Positions 36,090-47,257 of a stretch of 64,000 bases of DNA are shown here, piece by piece. The notes beneath the pieces were generated by a model. The model was not told where the DNA came from. It ran no database searches and saw nothing but the letters and a program-made list of their open reading frames with translations. Position 1 is the first letter of the stretch, and the number at the start of each line of letters is the position of its first letter. The position numbers were made by a program, and so were the translations under genes. Source of the stretch: Zygnema cylindricum (taxonomy: Eukaryota > Streptophyta > Zygnematophyceae > Zygnematales > Zygnemataceae); NCBI GenBank assembly GCA_037447655.1, contig JBBHKE010003498.1, positions 276,643 to 340,642 on the forward strand, written 5' to 3'.

Positions 36090-37080
36090 AGAGAAGAATG
36101 AGAGAGAGAGAGAGAGAGAGAGAGTGAGATAGAGAGAGAGACAGAGAGGCGCTTTCACAGTCTTTACTTTTGCAAAATGGCGTCCGTTGGTCGAGACCCC
36201 CTCCACGGTCCCTGTACGGAAAAAAACGCTTGGAAAAAAGTCATGCACAGGCTAGAAACGTGTAGTCGGTTTTTTTTTGGTACTCCGCCCACATAAATTG
36301 TCAAAAACTTATGACACGTGGGACAACATCTTCCTTTTCGCTCACCTCATGAAAATTTATATAAAATCACTCGCGAGTTGATTTTTTTAAAAGTTTGAAA
36401 ATGAGCTGAAAGGATGCGAAAGCGGGTCGAAACATGCTAGACGACAAATTGTATCTCGCTATATGACAAACTCTAGTGCATAAAATGTTTTAAGCAAACT
36501 CAACTTGTACCGTAGCAATTTCATGTTTTTGGTAAGGCTGCAGATTTTCTTGTTTTTCCTAAGTTACGGAGGAAAACGACAGAAAATAACTGTAACTTTG
36601 GCACATGCGAAAGTACCCTGGGAATTAAATTTGAGTGCGCCTTTTCGTGGCGACGCACTCAATTTCCTTTGTCGACGCCCTTATCTAACACTTATTTTGT
36701 ACGTCTGTACAAAATATTGAGCAGTTTTCGTATGAACTGGTTCATTTTTTATGCTACTCTAATATATTTTTTTAAATGTCAAAATTTGAGCAATTAATGC
36801 TAATTAAACGGTACCTATAGTATGTGTTCACATATTCGATACTTAAACATGTGAGAACAAGTTTTCGTTATTTTTCTTCGACTTTATGACTTGGAATCAA
36901 ATATGTGTACGCTTCTTTGTGTCGACGCACTCAATTTCCCCCCTGTCGACTCCATTACCTGCCAATTATTTTGTACGTCTATATAGAATAATGCATAAGT
37001 TTCGTACAAACTGACAAAAATTGTACATTCCACTTTCTGAAAGCAGTTAAAATTTGAGTAGCTAATGCTATTTAACAGTA
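36090..37080 (+). repeat. Repeat R1, copy 2
   Basis: A (GA)n run followed by GAGGCGCTTTCAC, a segment ending in GGTACTCCGCCCAC, and two successive segments with GTCGACGCACTCAATTTC. It parallels 14215-15440 in the same orientation with many differences. Confidence 0.65.
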
Positions 37081-37089
37081 TTTATTAGG

Positions 37090-37090
37090 G

Positions 37091-37130
<40 letters not shown>
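37090..37130. repeat. (TA)n microsatellite
   Basis: About 20 uninterrupted TA units. Confidence 0.95.
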
Positions 37131-37131
<1 letters not shown>

Positions 37132-37248
37132 ACAAAGTCAAAAACGGTCAACGCCTTATATATTGTTTTGAATTTTGTTTCATGCGCATATTCGTTTTTA
37201 TTTTGGGTGTTTCATGCTTGCTTTTTATGCGCATGAGACATCTATGCA

Positions 37249-37452
37249 GTACACCTTGAATCGTTATTAGTGTATAGAAACTATTAGTGTAAAGAAAAAA
37301 TTAGCGTCATTCATTCTAATTTAGTGCCAGTATACGTGGCTGATTGTGGTCCACGTCCTTAAGTGTGTAATTTATTATATTTAAGGTATCAATGTCAAAA
37401 TTTTGGGGTTCCGATACAGCGTACGTAAGGCTAATAACACCTCACGGTGTAC
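37249..37452. mobile_element. 204-bp CTACACCG-family TIR element
   Basis: GTACACCTTGAATCGTTATT at the left and AATAACACCTCACGGTGTAC at the right are inverted, diverged ends. The interior shares the phrase ATCAATGTCAAAATTTTGGG with the elements at 272 and 45986. Confidence 0.7.
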
Positions 37453-38339
37453 CGTAAGTGATATTCGTTACACGACCTCCGCAAATCAAAAAGAAATGTT
37501 GTGAATCTTCACGACCGTCCGATTACGAACGGACGTTAAAGTACAAATGAATTGTCATAGATTTGCAAGATCTGCAAATCAGATTGGTCGCGAAATTGGA
37601 TACGTGCCCACATGTCCAGTAACAGATGATAAATGTGTGCAATAGCCACCCATAATTGACGTTATGCGCTATTCTCAAGTTTACGTTATTGCAATGTGAA
37701 CATGTTTTGTAAACCATACAAGATGTACTGTACTCGAGAATGTTGTACTAAATTTATAACACAGTAGGCATAAGCAGAGGTCGCAAAAGTCAAAATTTTA
37801 CATAACCGAAACTGACGGTTTTTTTTTTTTAATCTGAGTAACCGACGCCCGACTTGGTTATGTCACGCTCCAAAATTGTTAGCCGTTAACCAACCGGCGT
37901 TAAGGAAAAATAAAAATTAATCGAAATCTCGATTTCTCGCGACTAACCGTGCGCGCCCGTAACCAAAAAAGTACAAAATTAACCAATGTACAACGTACGA
38001 ATAAGCCAATAATTAGGATTTGTCGCGTTCCCTAAGATTTGCGAAATGAAGTGTTACTACTTAGGCATATTCTCCATTAGGCGGTCCCAGTAAACATGCG
38101 GATACGTTTATTTCTCATGTTTAATGGCACGGCCTTCCATTATGTCGTGCCAGTAGACATCGTTTCTCAATTATGATTGGCGACACGTAGGTAAATTTCA
38201 GATTCTTATAATCTATAAATATTCTTGAAGCTGAAATTTGTACATAATATTTGTACGGGCGGAGGTAGTTAATGATTCGTACAAAAATTTTGCGACCAGA
38301 TTTTAATTTTGAAATTGAAAATCAAAATTTCGAAACAGA

Positions 38340-38606
38340 ATGTCAAAAAGGCGCCGCGGTTTTTTTAGGTCAGCGGATATCAGAAAGAGCGTGCGAAGAT
38401 ATTTCGGTCGACCTTCATGCACCGTGGCGGAAGGCACATTGCGTGTAGGACGTGTTCGATTCTCATCCGCTGTTTGTGGTGGATTTGTTTTTTACTTTTC
38501 ACGTGTACCAATGGTACGCGACCAATCTGAAGAAACTCTCCTCGCCGAGGAGAGTCTTTTCAAACAGGACGATATGTGTGATTGCTTCGCGAATCTAAGA
38601 AAGTAA
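38340..38606 (+). CDS. Uncharacterised 88-residue open frame inside hAT copy 2
   Basis: I do not recognise the product. The frame begins with ATG and a basic start (MSKRRRGFFR), has a hydrophobic centre (GGFVFYFSRV) and an acidic end with three Cys/Lys-rich motifs (DDMCDCFANLRK). A TATA-like ATCTATAAATATTC lies about 130 bp upstream at 38208. The sequence is not in hAT copy 1 and is more GC-rich than the arms. A perfect hairpin (CTCTCCTCG-C-CGAGGAGAG, near 38537-38555) lies in it. It could be captured host DNA or a chance frame; I lean slightly to chance. Confidence 0.3.
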   Translation: MSKRRRGFFRSADIRKSVRRYFGRPSCTVAEGTLRVGRVRFSSAVCGGFVFYFSRVPMVRDQSEETLLAEESLFKQDDMCDCFANLRK

Positions 38607-38828
38607 AAAATCCAACGGTCGATATGTACGCCTATAATATTGGAGCCATTTAGTAGACATGTTTCGTCATGTTTCGTCTGACAAAAAAAAAAAACTTTTC
38701 TTCTAATGGAAGTTCACCCTTACTACCGTGTCAGATATGCGACGCTTTGTCGCGTTCCCTATGATGTGTGAAATGAATATCGGTACTACAATAACGTGTC
38801 AAATTTGCGACATTAATCATAATGTCAC

Positions 38829-39675
38829 TGTTGTCTTTTTGGAAAGCTTTCAGTCTCAGAGCACCGCAACAGCGCAACAACTATACAGACAGCAGCGCAG
38901 CTGCTATACGGAAGAGCAGCGCAGCTGCTATACAGCAGAGCTGCGCAGCAGCAGAGCAGCGCAGCAGCGAAGCTGCGCAGCAGCGAAGCTGCGACAAAGA
39001 CAGGACAAACGCAGCTGCGGTTACTTTGGATAAGATCCGTACGGACAACGCAGCTGCTACTATCTTGGATATGATTCGGTGCAGGACACCGCAGCCGCGG
39101 GTGATATAAATGTGATCCGGTACGGGACAACGCAGCTGCGATTGATATGAATCTAGTCAACGGACGAGATTCATAAGAGTATCACAAGTGACTTAGCCGA
39201 CAAGTATTTGTACAAACACTTAATCTAGATTTTGAGTACTATTGACTGTACAATGATAGATTGGGTTGGCACGATCAAGGACACGTAGATCTCAGTAGGT
39301 GGGTTGATTTTGGACGTACCTCTCAGGTACACTGTTATCGGCGGTAGAACACCGAAAGTATAAGACTTAGGACTTAGAGCATTTTTATGCATCCAAACTA
39401 TCAAGTAGTAAAACTGCAGACAGTTTTTGGGAAACTTCTGAGTATTATATCTTGAGTGTTGTTGGGTCAATTGTGCTGAAACTTTGGGAGTTGTCAGTGT
39501 TTATGCTACTCTATATTCTGATAGAGTTTTGTGAGGGTTGTATGCTTGTATAAGAATTGGTGAGCACTTAAGAACAACTGGTTGGTAGGATTCTTGATAG
39601 CTTCTAAGAGTGTATCATGTCTACTTCTACTACTACTGCTGCTCCTCCACCTGCACCGGTGGTTGTAGAACAACA
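38829..39675 (+). repeat. 5' LTR of element C
   Basis: TGTTGTCTTTTTGG to AGAACAACA, with a shorter GCAGC-rich array (about 38860-39000) than B and without most of the TCAGTGGTAGC run. The gag ATG is at 39617. Confidence 0.93.
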
Positions 39676-42600
39676 GGTTATGGGCCTGTCATCAAGAATT
39701 CCTATCTTTTCCGGGGATAAGTATGTTTACTGGGCGGATATGGTGAAGACACATTTTGAAAATGTCAATCTTTTGGATATATTGGATGGTTCATTGGATG
39801 AATCTGATCCGTCATGGTCTAAGAAAAATACGCAGGCTCGTTCTATTTTGAAATTTTGTATATCTGAGGACTTAGCTATGTCCCGGATAAAAATGAAAAA
39901 AGCAATTGATATCTGGAAATCCATTAAAAGTGATTATGAAAAGGCTAATGTTCAGGAAGAACTTCTATTGGCTTGAAAAATTTGGGACTATAAGTACACT
40001 GGCGGTACAATGGCTGAATATTCTAACAAATTTCGTAATCTTGTAGATGCACATGCTTGTGCCGGTGGGGTGTTTCCTCAGTTTCAACAGGCAGCATTGC
40101 TCATGCGGGGTCTCCCTCGTAGTATGAAAGGAGCATCTGACATGCTCAAACAGAAAGATAAAGCTAGCTGGACTTTACAGTTAGCGATCAATATTTTATT
40201 AGAGGAGGAAGCTACATCTAACATCCTCAATGTTGAGCAAGTAGAGGCTTTTAACTCAGAATTTGGAAAGAAAGGTCAATTTAATCAGCAAAGTAATCAG
40301 TTTACCCAATTCAGACAGTTTAATCTGGGGGGAAATAGAAAATCAAACAATGCATGTTTTTATTGTAGTGAGAGAGGTCATGGATACAAATTCTGTCCTA
40401 AACTTAAACAAGCTAACGATTTCGGTTTATACAGGCCGGGATGGCAACAAAGTCTGTTTTACAAAAGCTTCACGAGGCCTACACCTCGTGGAAATGCACT
40501 GTTTTCAGCTTCTTCATCACTCCAAGACAAAACTCTGACATTTTCTAAGGAGGACGACACGGATCTATTCGCTATGGCGGCAGCAATGGAAGGCGCAAAG
40601 GACCCTGGATGGATTATGGATACAGGAGCGTCAGCGCATATGTGTTGGAACAAGGCCATCTTCAAAAATCTGAAAGCAATGCCGGAGAAAAATATTTATT
40701 ATGCTTGTGGAATGAGTGTCCAAACTCGTGCAATGGGTGATGTGTCCTTGCTAGTTGATGTGGATGGAAAAGCAATTGAAAGGACTCTTCACAATGTCTT
40801 ATTTGTGTCTGACTTTAAGAAAAATCTGTTTTCTACGTCGTTGGTTGAGAGTAAAGGCTTTGAAGTTAGTTTGAAAAACGGTCGGCAGGTTTTTAGCAAA
40901 AACGGCAAGGTTGCAGTTATAGGTACTAGAGATAGTAGCAAGATGTATCGCATGGATATGGCTAATACAAAAGAAAATGATGTTTTGTACTCCGGTGTTT
41001 TGCAATCAGATGAGTTGTGGCATAAAAGATTAGGCCATGTCAACTATGATAGTTTGAAGAAAATGGTTGTTGCTGGAAAGATAGAGGGTGTATCAATCAA
41101 AGATGGGCCGGTCAAAACTTGCAATGGTTGCGCTTTAGGCAAAATCCACAGATTGCCATTTCCTAAGGAGTCTGAGCATCGCTCGACGAAACTTTTACAA
41201 CAAATTCATTCGGATGTTTTTGGTCATGCGAAGGTTCCATCTGCCGGGGGGATGAAATACATGGTCACCTTCACGTATGATTTCTCCAGGTTTACAAAAG
41301 TTTACTTCATGAAGGAGAAGAGTGAAGTGTTTGGTCACTTCAAACACTATAAAGCATGGGCTGATAAACTTCATAATTCATCTATTTTGCAGCTCAGATC
41401 GGACAATGGTGGTGAATATACATCAAAAGAGTTTGAAACCTTTTTACTCGAGGAAGGCATTAGTCATCTATTGACTGTTCCATATTCACCGGAACAAAAT
41501 GGGGTGTCGGAAAGACTGAATAGAACTCTCACGGAAAGCTCTAGATCTATGCTCGCAGATAAAAATGTGGATCCGAAATTCTGGGCTGAGGCTCTAAATT
41601 GTGCAATTTATATTTAAAATAGGATAGGATCCAGATCAGTAAAAACAACTCCTTACGAAATATGGACAGGTAGCAAACCAGATGTTAGCCATTTCAAGGT
41701 CTTTGGTAGTCAATGCTTTATATTGGATACGTCTACAGATAGATTGAAAATGGAACCGAAGGGATTACCGGGTATTCTGTTAGGATATGGTGATCACTCG
41801 AAAGGTTATAGAGTCTTTGTGTTTGAAAGACAGAAAAATTGTTGTAGCTAGAAACATCATTGTTAAGGATGAACTAGACTCCATAGATTTATTTCACATG
41901 ACAGAGCAACAAAAGAAACAAAAAATACAGGAGTATGTCATCTTTGATTGCATGCAGGAAATTGTCCCGCAGATTCCACAAACTCTGGTAATGACTCCGG
42001 AAACAGACTCTCTCCAACTTCCTCACCAACTTCGGGTCCAGATGGACCAAGATCAGTCAATACACACGGATCGCAACCAGCGCAATCACGAACACACGGA
42101 TCGCAACCAGCGCAATCAGCAAGACACGGATCACAACCAGCGCAATCGGCGCAATCAGCGCAATGCGCGGCATCCGACGATCTCAGCCTCAAAATTTCCT
42201 GGGGGAAGAAGATCAAGCAGTCGCCTGCAAGCAAGCTCTCACTTTGCCTACTCGGCATTCTCAGGGGAGCCCTTGACCATCCAAGAGGCCTTCTCAATAC
42301 CAGAGCAAAATCACTGGATTGAGGCGGCAAACGACGAAATGAAGTCGATCATGGAGGCTCAAACATGGGAGCTCGTGGACCTTCCTCCAGACCGAAAAGC
42401 GATCGGCAGCAAATGGGTATTCAAAGTGAAGTTAAATCCCGATAACACCATTGAACGCTATAAGGCCAGACTTGTGGCGAAGGGGTACAATCAAAAGGAA
42501 GGAATCGATTTTGAAGAAACATTTTCTCCGGTTGTAAGATTTCCAACAGTTAGGATTTTGCTGTCCCTAGCTGCTATAAAAGATATGGAAATTCATCAGA

Positions 42601-43844
42601 TGGATGTAAAAACGGCCTTTTTGCATGGAGAACTAGAAGAGACCATTTACATGCAGCAGCCTGAAAAGTATGTGGAACCAGGAAAAGAGCACTTAGTATG
42701 CAAGTTGCTAAAATCTTTGTACAGCCTAAAACAGGCCCCGAGACAGTGGAATATAAAGCTTGATGAATTCTTGACTAGTCTAGGATTTCAAAGGATAAGT
42801 TCTGATCACTCTGTCTACGTTCTAAAAGGTGAAAATGGGATAGTGTATATAGCGGTATATGTAGATGATTTGCTATTAATTAGCAAATCAATGGCTGAAA
42901 TTAACAAAATCAAAACTGCTCTAAACTCACGGTTCGAGATGAAAGACCTCGGTGAGGCAAAATATATTTTGGGTATCCAGGTAGAGAGGGACAGAAATAA
43001 GAAAATAATAAAATTGACTTAAAAAGAGGCAATTGGAAACATGTTAGATGAGTACGGAATGCGGGGGGCAAAAGGATGTTTAACTCCAATGGAGTTTCGG
43101 CAGAAGTTAGAGGGAGAAGAGACAGAACCAGGTGTCATTGTTAGCGAGTATTTAGAATCAGGGGAGAATGATCTTATGACAATAATACCTTATAGACAGA
43201 TAGTGGAAAGCTTAATATACTTCATGAACTGTACCCGTCCTGACATTGCTGCAGCAGTCGGGGTACTGAGTAAGAGTCTAGAAAATCCGAGAAAATCTGA
43301 TCTGGATGCAGCAAAGAGAGTCTTAAGATATTTGGCAGGAACTAAAGATCTCAAACTCACTCTAGGCGGAGGAGAAGTCAAGCTGCAAACATAGAGTGAT
43401 GCAAGCTATGGTGACATGCCAAGCCGGAAATCTACCACGGGATTCGTTCTACAAGTTGGGAACGGCACTTGCTGCTGGAGCAGCAAACTTCAAAAGGTGA
43501 CAGCACAGTCGACAATGGAGTCGGAATATATGGCAGCAAGCTCGGCCCTCAAAGAACTCTTATGGGTAAAATCCATGTTACAAGAACTAGGATACATGCA
43601 AGTCGGTCCGCAGGTGATCTGGTGTGATAACCAGGCTGCCATTGCCATTGCTTCTAACCCGAGTCATCACTTCAAAAGCAAGCACATGGATGTACGATTA
43701 CACTGTGTAAGAGAAAAAGTGTTCTCTAGAGTGATTAAATTATGTTACTTACCAGATGCAAAAATGATTGCTGATATGCTCACTAAAGCTCTTCCTGCTC
43801 CTAAGCTGAAGTATTGTAGGGAAGCAGTGGGATTAAGTGAATAG
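39617..43844 (+). pseudogene. Copia gag-pol polyprotein of element C, several breaks
   Basis: Same domain order and motifs as element B. Breaks: TGA at 39974-39976 (GGA in B), TAA at 41615-41617 (AAA in B), one inserted base near 41838, TAA at 43020-43022 (CAA in B), and TAG at 43392-43394 (TGG in B). The integrase zinc region (KTCNGC) is intact here. One acidic residue differs (TFTYDFSR versus TFTDDFSR). The reverse transcriptase keeps YVDDLL. The B and C proteins are otherwise nearly the same, so comparing them locates each mutation. Confidence 0.95.
39676..39686 (+). other. Primer-binding site of element C, half-tRNA type
   Basis: GGTTATGGGCC directly after the LTR, translated in frame as V-M-G. 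Confidence 0.82.
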
Positions 43845-43931
43845 CAAATTGCTATACTCCTATGCTGCGATACTGCGCTAGTTTATCACCGCAGCTGCGC
43901 TGGTATACTGATTCTAAAAGCTTTAGGGGAG

Positions 43932-44770
43932 TGTTGTGTTTTTGGAAAGCTTTCTGTCTCAGAGCAGCGCAGCAGCGCAGCAACTATACAGACAGCAGCG
44001 CAACTGCTATACGGAAGAGCAGCGCAGCTACTATACACCAGAGCTCCGCAGCAGCGCAGCAGCAGAGCAACGCAGCAGCGAAGCTGCGACAAAGACAGGA
44101 CAAATGCAGCTGCGGTTACTTTGGATAAGATTCGTACGGACAACGCAGTTGCTACTATCTTGGATATGATTCGGTGCAGGACACCGCAGCCGCGGGTGAT
44201 GTAAATGTGATCCGGTACGGGACAACGCAGCTGCGATTGATATGAATCTAGTCAACGGACGAGATTCATAAGAGTATCACTAGTGACTTAGCCGACAAGT
44301 ATTTGTACAAACACTTAATCTAGATTTTGAGTAATATTGACTGTACAATGATAGATTGGTTTGGCACGATCAAGGACACGTAGATCTCAGTAGGTGGGTT
44401 GATTTTGGACGTACCTCTCAGGTACACTGTTATCGGCGGTAGAACACCGAAAGTATAAGACTTAGGACTTAGAGCATTTTTATGCATCCAAACTATCAAG
44501 TAGTAAAACTGCAGACAGTTTTTGGGAAACTTCTGAGTATTATATCTTGAGTGTTGTTGGGTCAATTGTGCTGAAACTTTGGGAGTTGTCAGTGTTTATG
44601 CTACTCTATATTCTGATAGAGTTTTGTGAGGGTTGTATGCTTGTATAAGAATTGGTGAGCACTTAAGAACAGCTGGTTGGTAGGATTCTTGATAGTTTCT
44701 GAGAGTGTATCATGTCTACTTCTACTACTACTGCTGCTCCTCCACCTGCACCGGTGGTTGTAGAACAACA
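43932..44770 (+). repeat. 3' LTR of element C
   Basis: It is 839 bp and ends AGAACAACA before GTCAC. The LTR-borne ATG at 44712 runs past the LTR end into hAT sequence for about 16 codons. Confidence 0.93.
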
Positions 44771-45121
44771 GTCACGTACTTCCACGATACCAAAGAGTAC
44801 AAAGTACAAGAATGTTGGATTATAAAGACAGTACAAAATTTTCTTTTTTTTTTGTTTTTTGGTTGACTGACCGTAACCGACCGTTTTTTTTTACTGGTGA
44901 ATCAACCGTTTGTTACTGCTCGACCCCAAAAATTTGGCAACTGAATCTATTCGGGATCCGGCGCGGGCAGTTGATTAATGGTCAGTCATGGTATTGGTTG
45001 ACAGTTTGCGACCTCTGGGCATAAGCCATTGCGATATATCGCTGCGATATTGTACTGTACTTTAGCGTAATGAATATCACGAGGAGCATAATACGGTATC
45101 GCAAAGCAGACGCTTAAAGCC

Positions 45122-45912
45122 TAAGTGTATGTCCCCATGTACTTGTAACTTAGCGGACTTACTTTGTTTTTTAGCGTGGATCCGCCTGACCCGGTTTTCA
45201 TGTGTCCCTATGTTTGTAAGGACGAAATCGTAACTTACGCTTGTGACGATTTTATACGTCATCCATGTGACGGTTGTCAACGTCTACAATTTGTGGTCAC
45301 ACGATATTTTTTGGAACTGCTTGTGACGTTGCATGTCTTACCGTGACATTGTAGATGCACCGCCTTCCAGTCTGTGCCGTTTTACGGTTGAACACGAGGC
45401 GCTTTTTGCCTTTGCGTCTCCTATCCAGTCGACAAGAAATGGCATCAAAATTTGAAGACCCCTGCAAAAAAGGAATCCGTACAGGACGAAAGGACGAAAA
45501 CAGACAAAACCAAACAAATTTTGTATTTTTATTTGTCGTATTCGAGCGCAAACGGACAAAACATAGCGAATTCTGTACTTTTCTTTGTCCTTGGAAATCG
45601 TATGTTTTTTTTTGAAAATTACGGCACGTGCGAATATATGTTCCTATTTGTTTATATAAAATACCTAGTTTTAAAACACATCGCGCATGTGTTTTAAACG
45701 TAAGGTTGAAGATGACGTTTTTTGTCGTGGAAGTGGGTCGAAAAACACAAGACAACGAATTTTCTTACATCCTAAATTCGAGGATGACGCAAATTGTACT
45801 CTACAAATTTACGATTCCTTCGTACGGTTGCAACTTAGGCAGTACGGCGCTAAGTTTTACAGGAAAACGATAGAAAAAAACCCTTACTTATGCACGCGGG
45901 GACATACCCTAA
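45122..45912. mobile_element. Harbinger-like (Tourist-type) element, 785 bp
   Basis: TAA duplications (45122-45124 and 45910-45912) flank ends GTGTATGTCCCC and GGGGACATACCC. The 3-bp TSD and G-rich ends suit PIF/Harbinger elements. The interior resembles the element at 46210 (GACTTACTTTGT, GGATCCG, AAACGACAGAAAAA-type words). Small open frames overlap on both strands but none looks like transposase. Confidence 0.75.
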
Positions 45913-45985
45913 AAAGTCACGTTTTATAATATCCTATCATATCACTATGCATCGCAGGAAATCAGATATGATGTGCCTCACTATA

Positions 45986-47257
45986 GTACATCGTGAATCG
46001 TTATTTGACTAAATAAATTAGTGTCATTGATTCTAATTTGTGTATCAATAAAATAAGGAAAAAAAATTTTTATTGTAATTTATCTATAACGCTGATTTAG
46101 GTATACAGAATCCACCGTCATTACATATACGTTAAAATAGGTAGAAGTACAAAATCTGACAATCCGTACTATGTCGCGTCCTTTCAGTGTAATTAATCCA
46201 TAATTATAAGGTTGCGGCCCCATGTAGTTGTAACTTAGCGTACTTACTTTGTATTTTAGCGCGGATCCGACAGACCCGGATTTCAAGTGTCTCTATGTGT
46301 TCTCTTGAAATTGAAACTTAAGTGTGTGACGATTGTATACGTCGACAACGCCCGTGACGGTTATCAACGTGTACATTTTGTGATGACGCACAGGATTGTT
46401 AAAGATTGTTTGTGACGTCGCAAAAAATTTCGTGACATTTTGTAGACGCCATACCTTTCCAGCATCAACCTTGTGTGGATGGCGCTCTAGGTGAAAGTGG
46501 AAGCGAGGGCGGCTACAGTAGCAGTGGTAGACTTTTCACCTTTCTGTCGAAGGCCATTGCAGCCTTCAGACCCGTGTAAAAAAAAAACCGTACAATGTAC
46601 TAGCGGACAAAAACCAACAACCCTGTACTTTTTTTTCGTCAAATATTTTTGAAAATTTGTTACACGTGGGAGTATGTTTTCCTATTGGTGTAAACGGTGT
46701 TACTTAGCGTAAAACATATTGCCGATGTTTTTTATGAAAATTTTGAAGTTGACGTGACAGTGGGTCAAAAAAAACGCAAGACGACAAATTTTCGTACACT
46801 CTAAGTTCGAGAATGACGCAAATTGTACTTTACAAATTTGCGATTTCTTCGTACTGTCGCAACTTAGGCAGTACGACGCTAAGTTATAAAGGAAAACGAC
46901 AGAAAAAAACCCGAACTTAGCCACATGGGGCCGCAGCCTAATTTGTGTTTGCGAATGCGTTTGTCGCAAACTCGACTCCACGTTTATTCTAAGCGCAGTT
47001 CTGTATGCAATCGACATAAGTTAACTACAATTTTCGTACGATTATCGGTAGTCAAGTACAGTTTTGTACGAACAAACATATCCCGTACACCACACTATTC
47101 ATGAAATAAGTACGAAAATTCCATTGACGCTAATTCACAAGAACCGTAATTAACGTCACGGATAAAATAGAATCCGTCACTGTATTACGGGTATCAATGT
47201 CAAAATTTTGGGGCGCCGTTATAGAGTATATAAGTCTAATAACGATTCACGGTTTAC
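45986..47257. mobile_element. CTACACCG-family TIR element, copy with nested Harbinger-like insertion
   Basis: The ends GTACATCGTGAATCG and CGATTCACGGTTTAC are inverted. Outside the nested element, the sequence is the inverted counterpart of 272-831 (about 540 versus 560 bp). Confidence 0.72.
46207..46941. mobile_element. Harbinger-like element, 729 bp, perfect ends
   Basis: TAA duplications flank 46210-46938. The left end GGTTGCGGCCCCATGT is matched by ACATGGGGCCGCAGCC at the right with one mismatch. The uninterrupted site in the copy at 272-831 (AATTCTAATTT on the opposite strand) confirms the TAA target. Confidence 0.85.

Larger units (their letters stand above)
38824..44775 (+). mobile_element. 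Copia element C with exact TSD
   Basis: The element proper is 38829-44770 (5942 bp) between exact GTCAC duplications. LTRs are 847 and 839 bp, the primer-binding site is of the half-tRNA type, and a polypurine tract (TTTAGGGGAG) precedes the 3' LTR. It is highly similar to B throughout. It inserted into hAT copy 2, whose sequence is continuous once C is removed. Confidence 0.95.
37767..45025. mobile_element. hAT transposon copy 2, complete ends, non-autonomous, split by element C
   Basis: Exact 8-bp duplications GGCATAAG (37767-37774 and 45018-45025) flank 13-bp TIRs CAGAGGTCGCAAA (37775) and TTTGCGACCTCTG (ending 45017). Both arms hold ACCGACCG-type subterminal motifs. Without element C and its duplicated GTCAC the element is about 1.3 kb. 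Both arms match hAT copy 1, but the centre has no transposase and instead holds a TATA-like box and an 88-codon frame. Confidence 0.93.
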
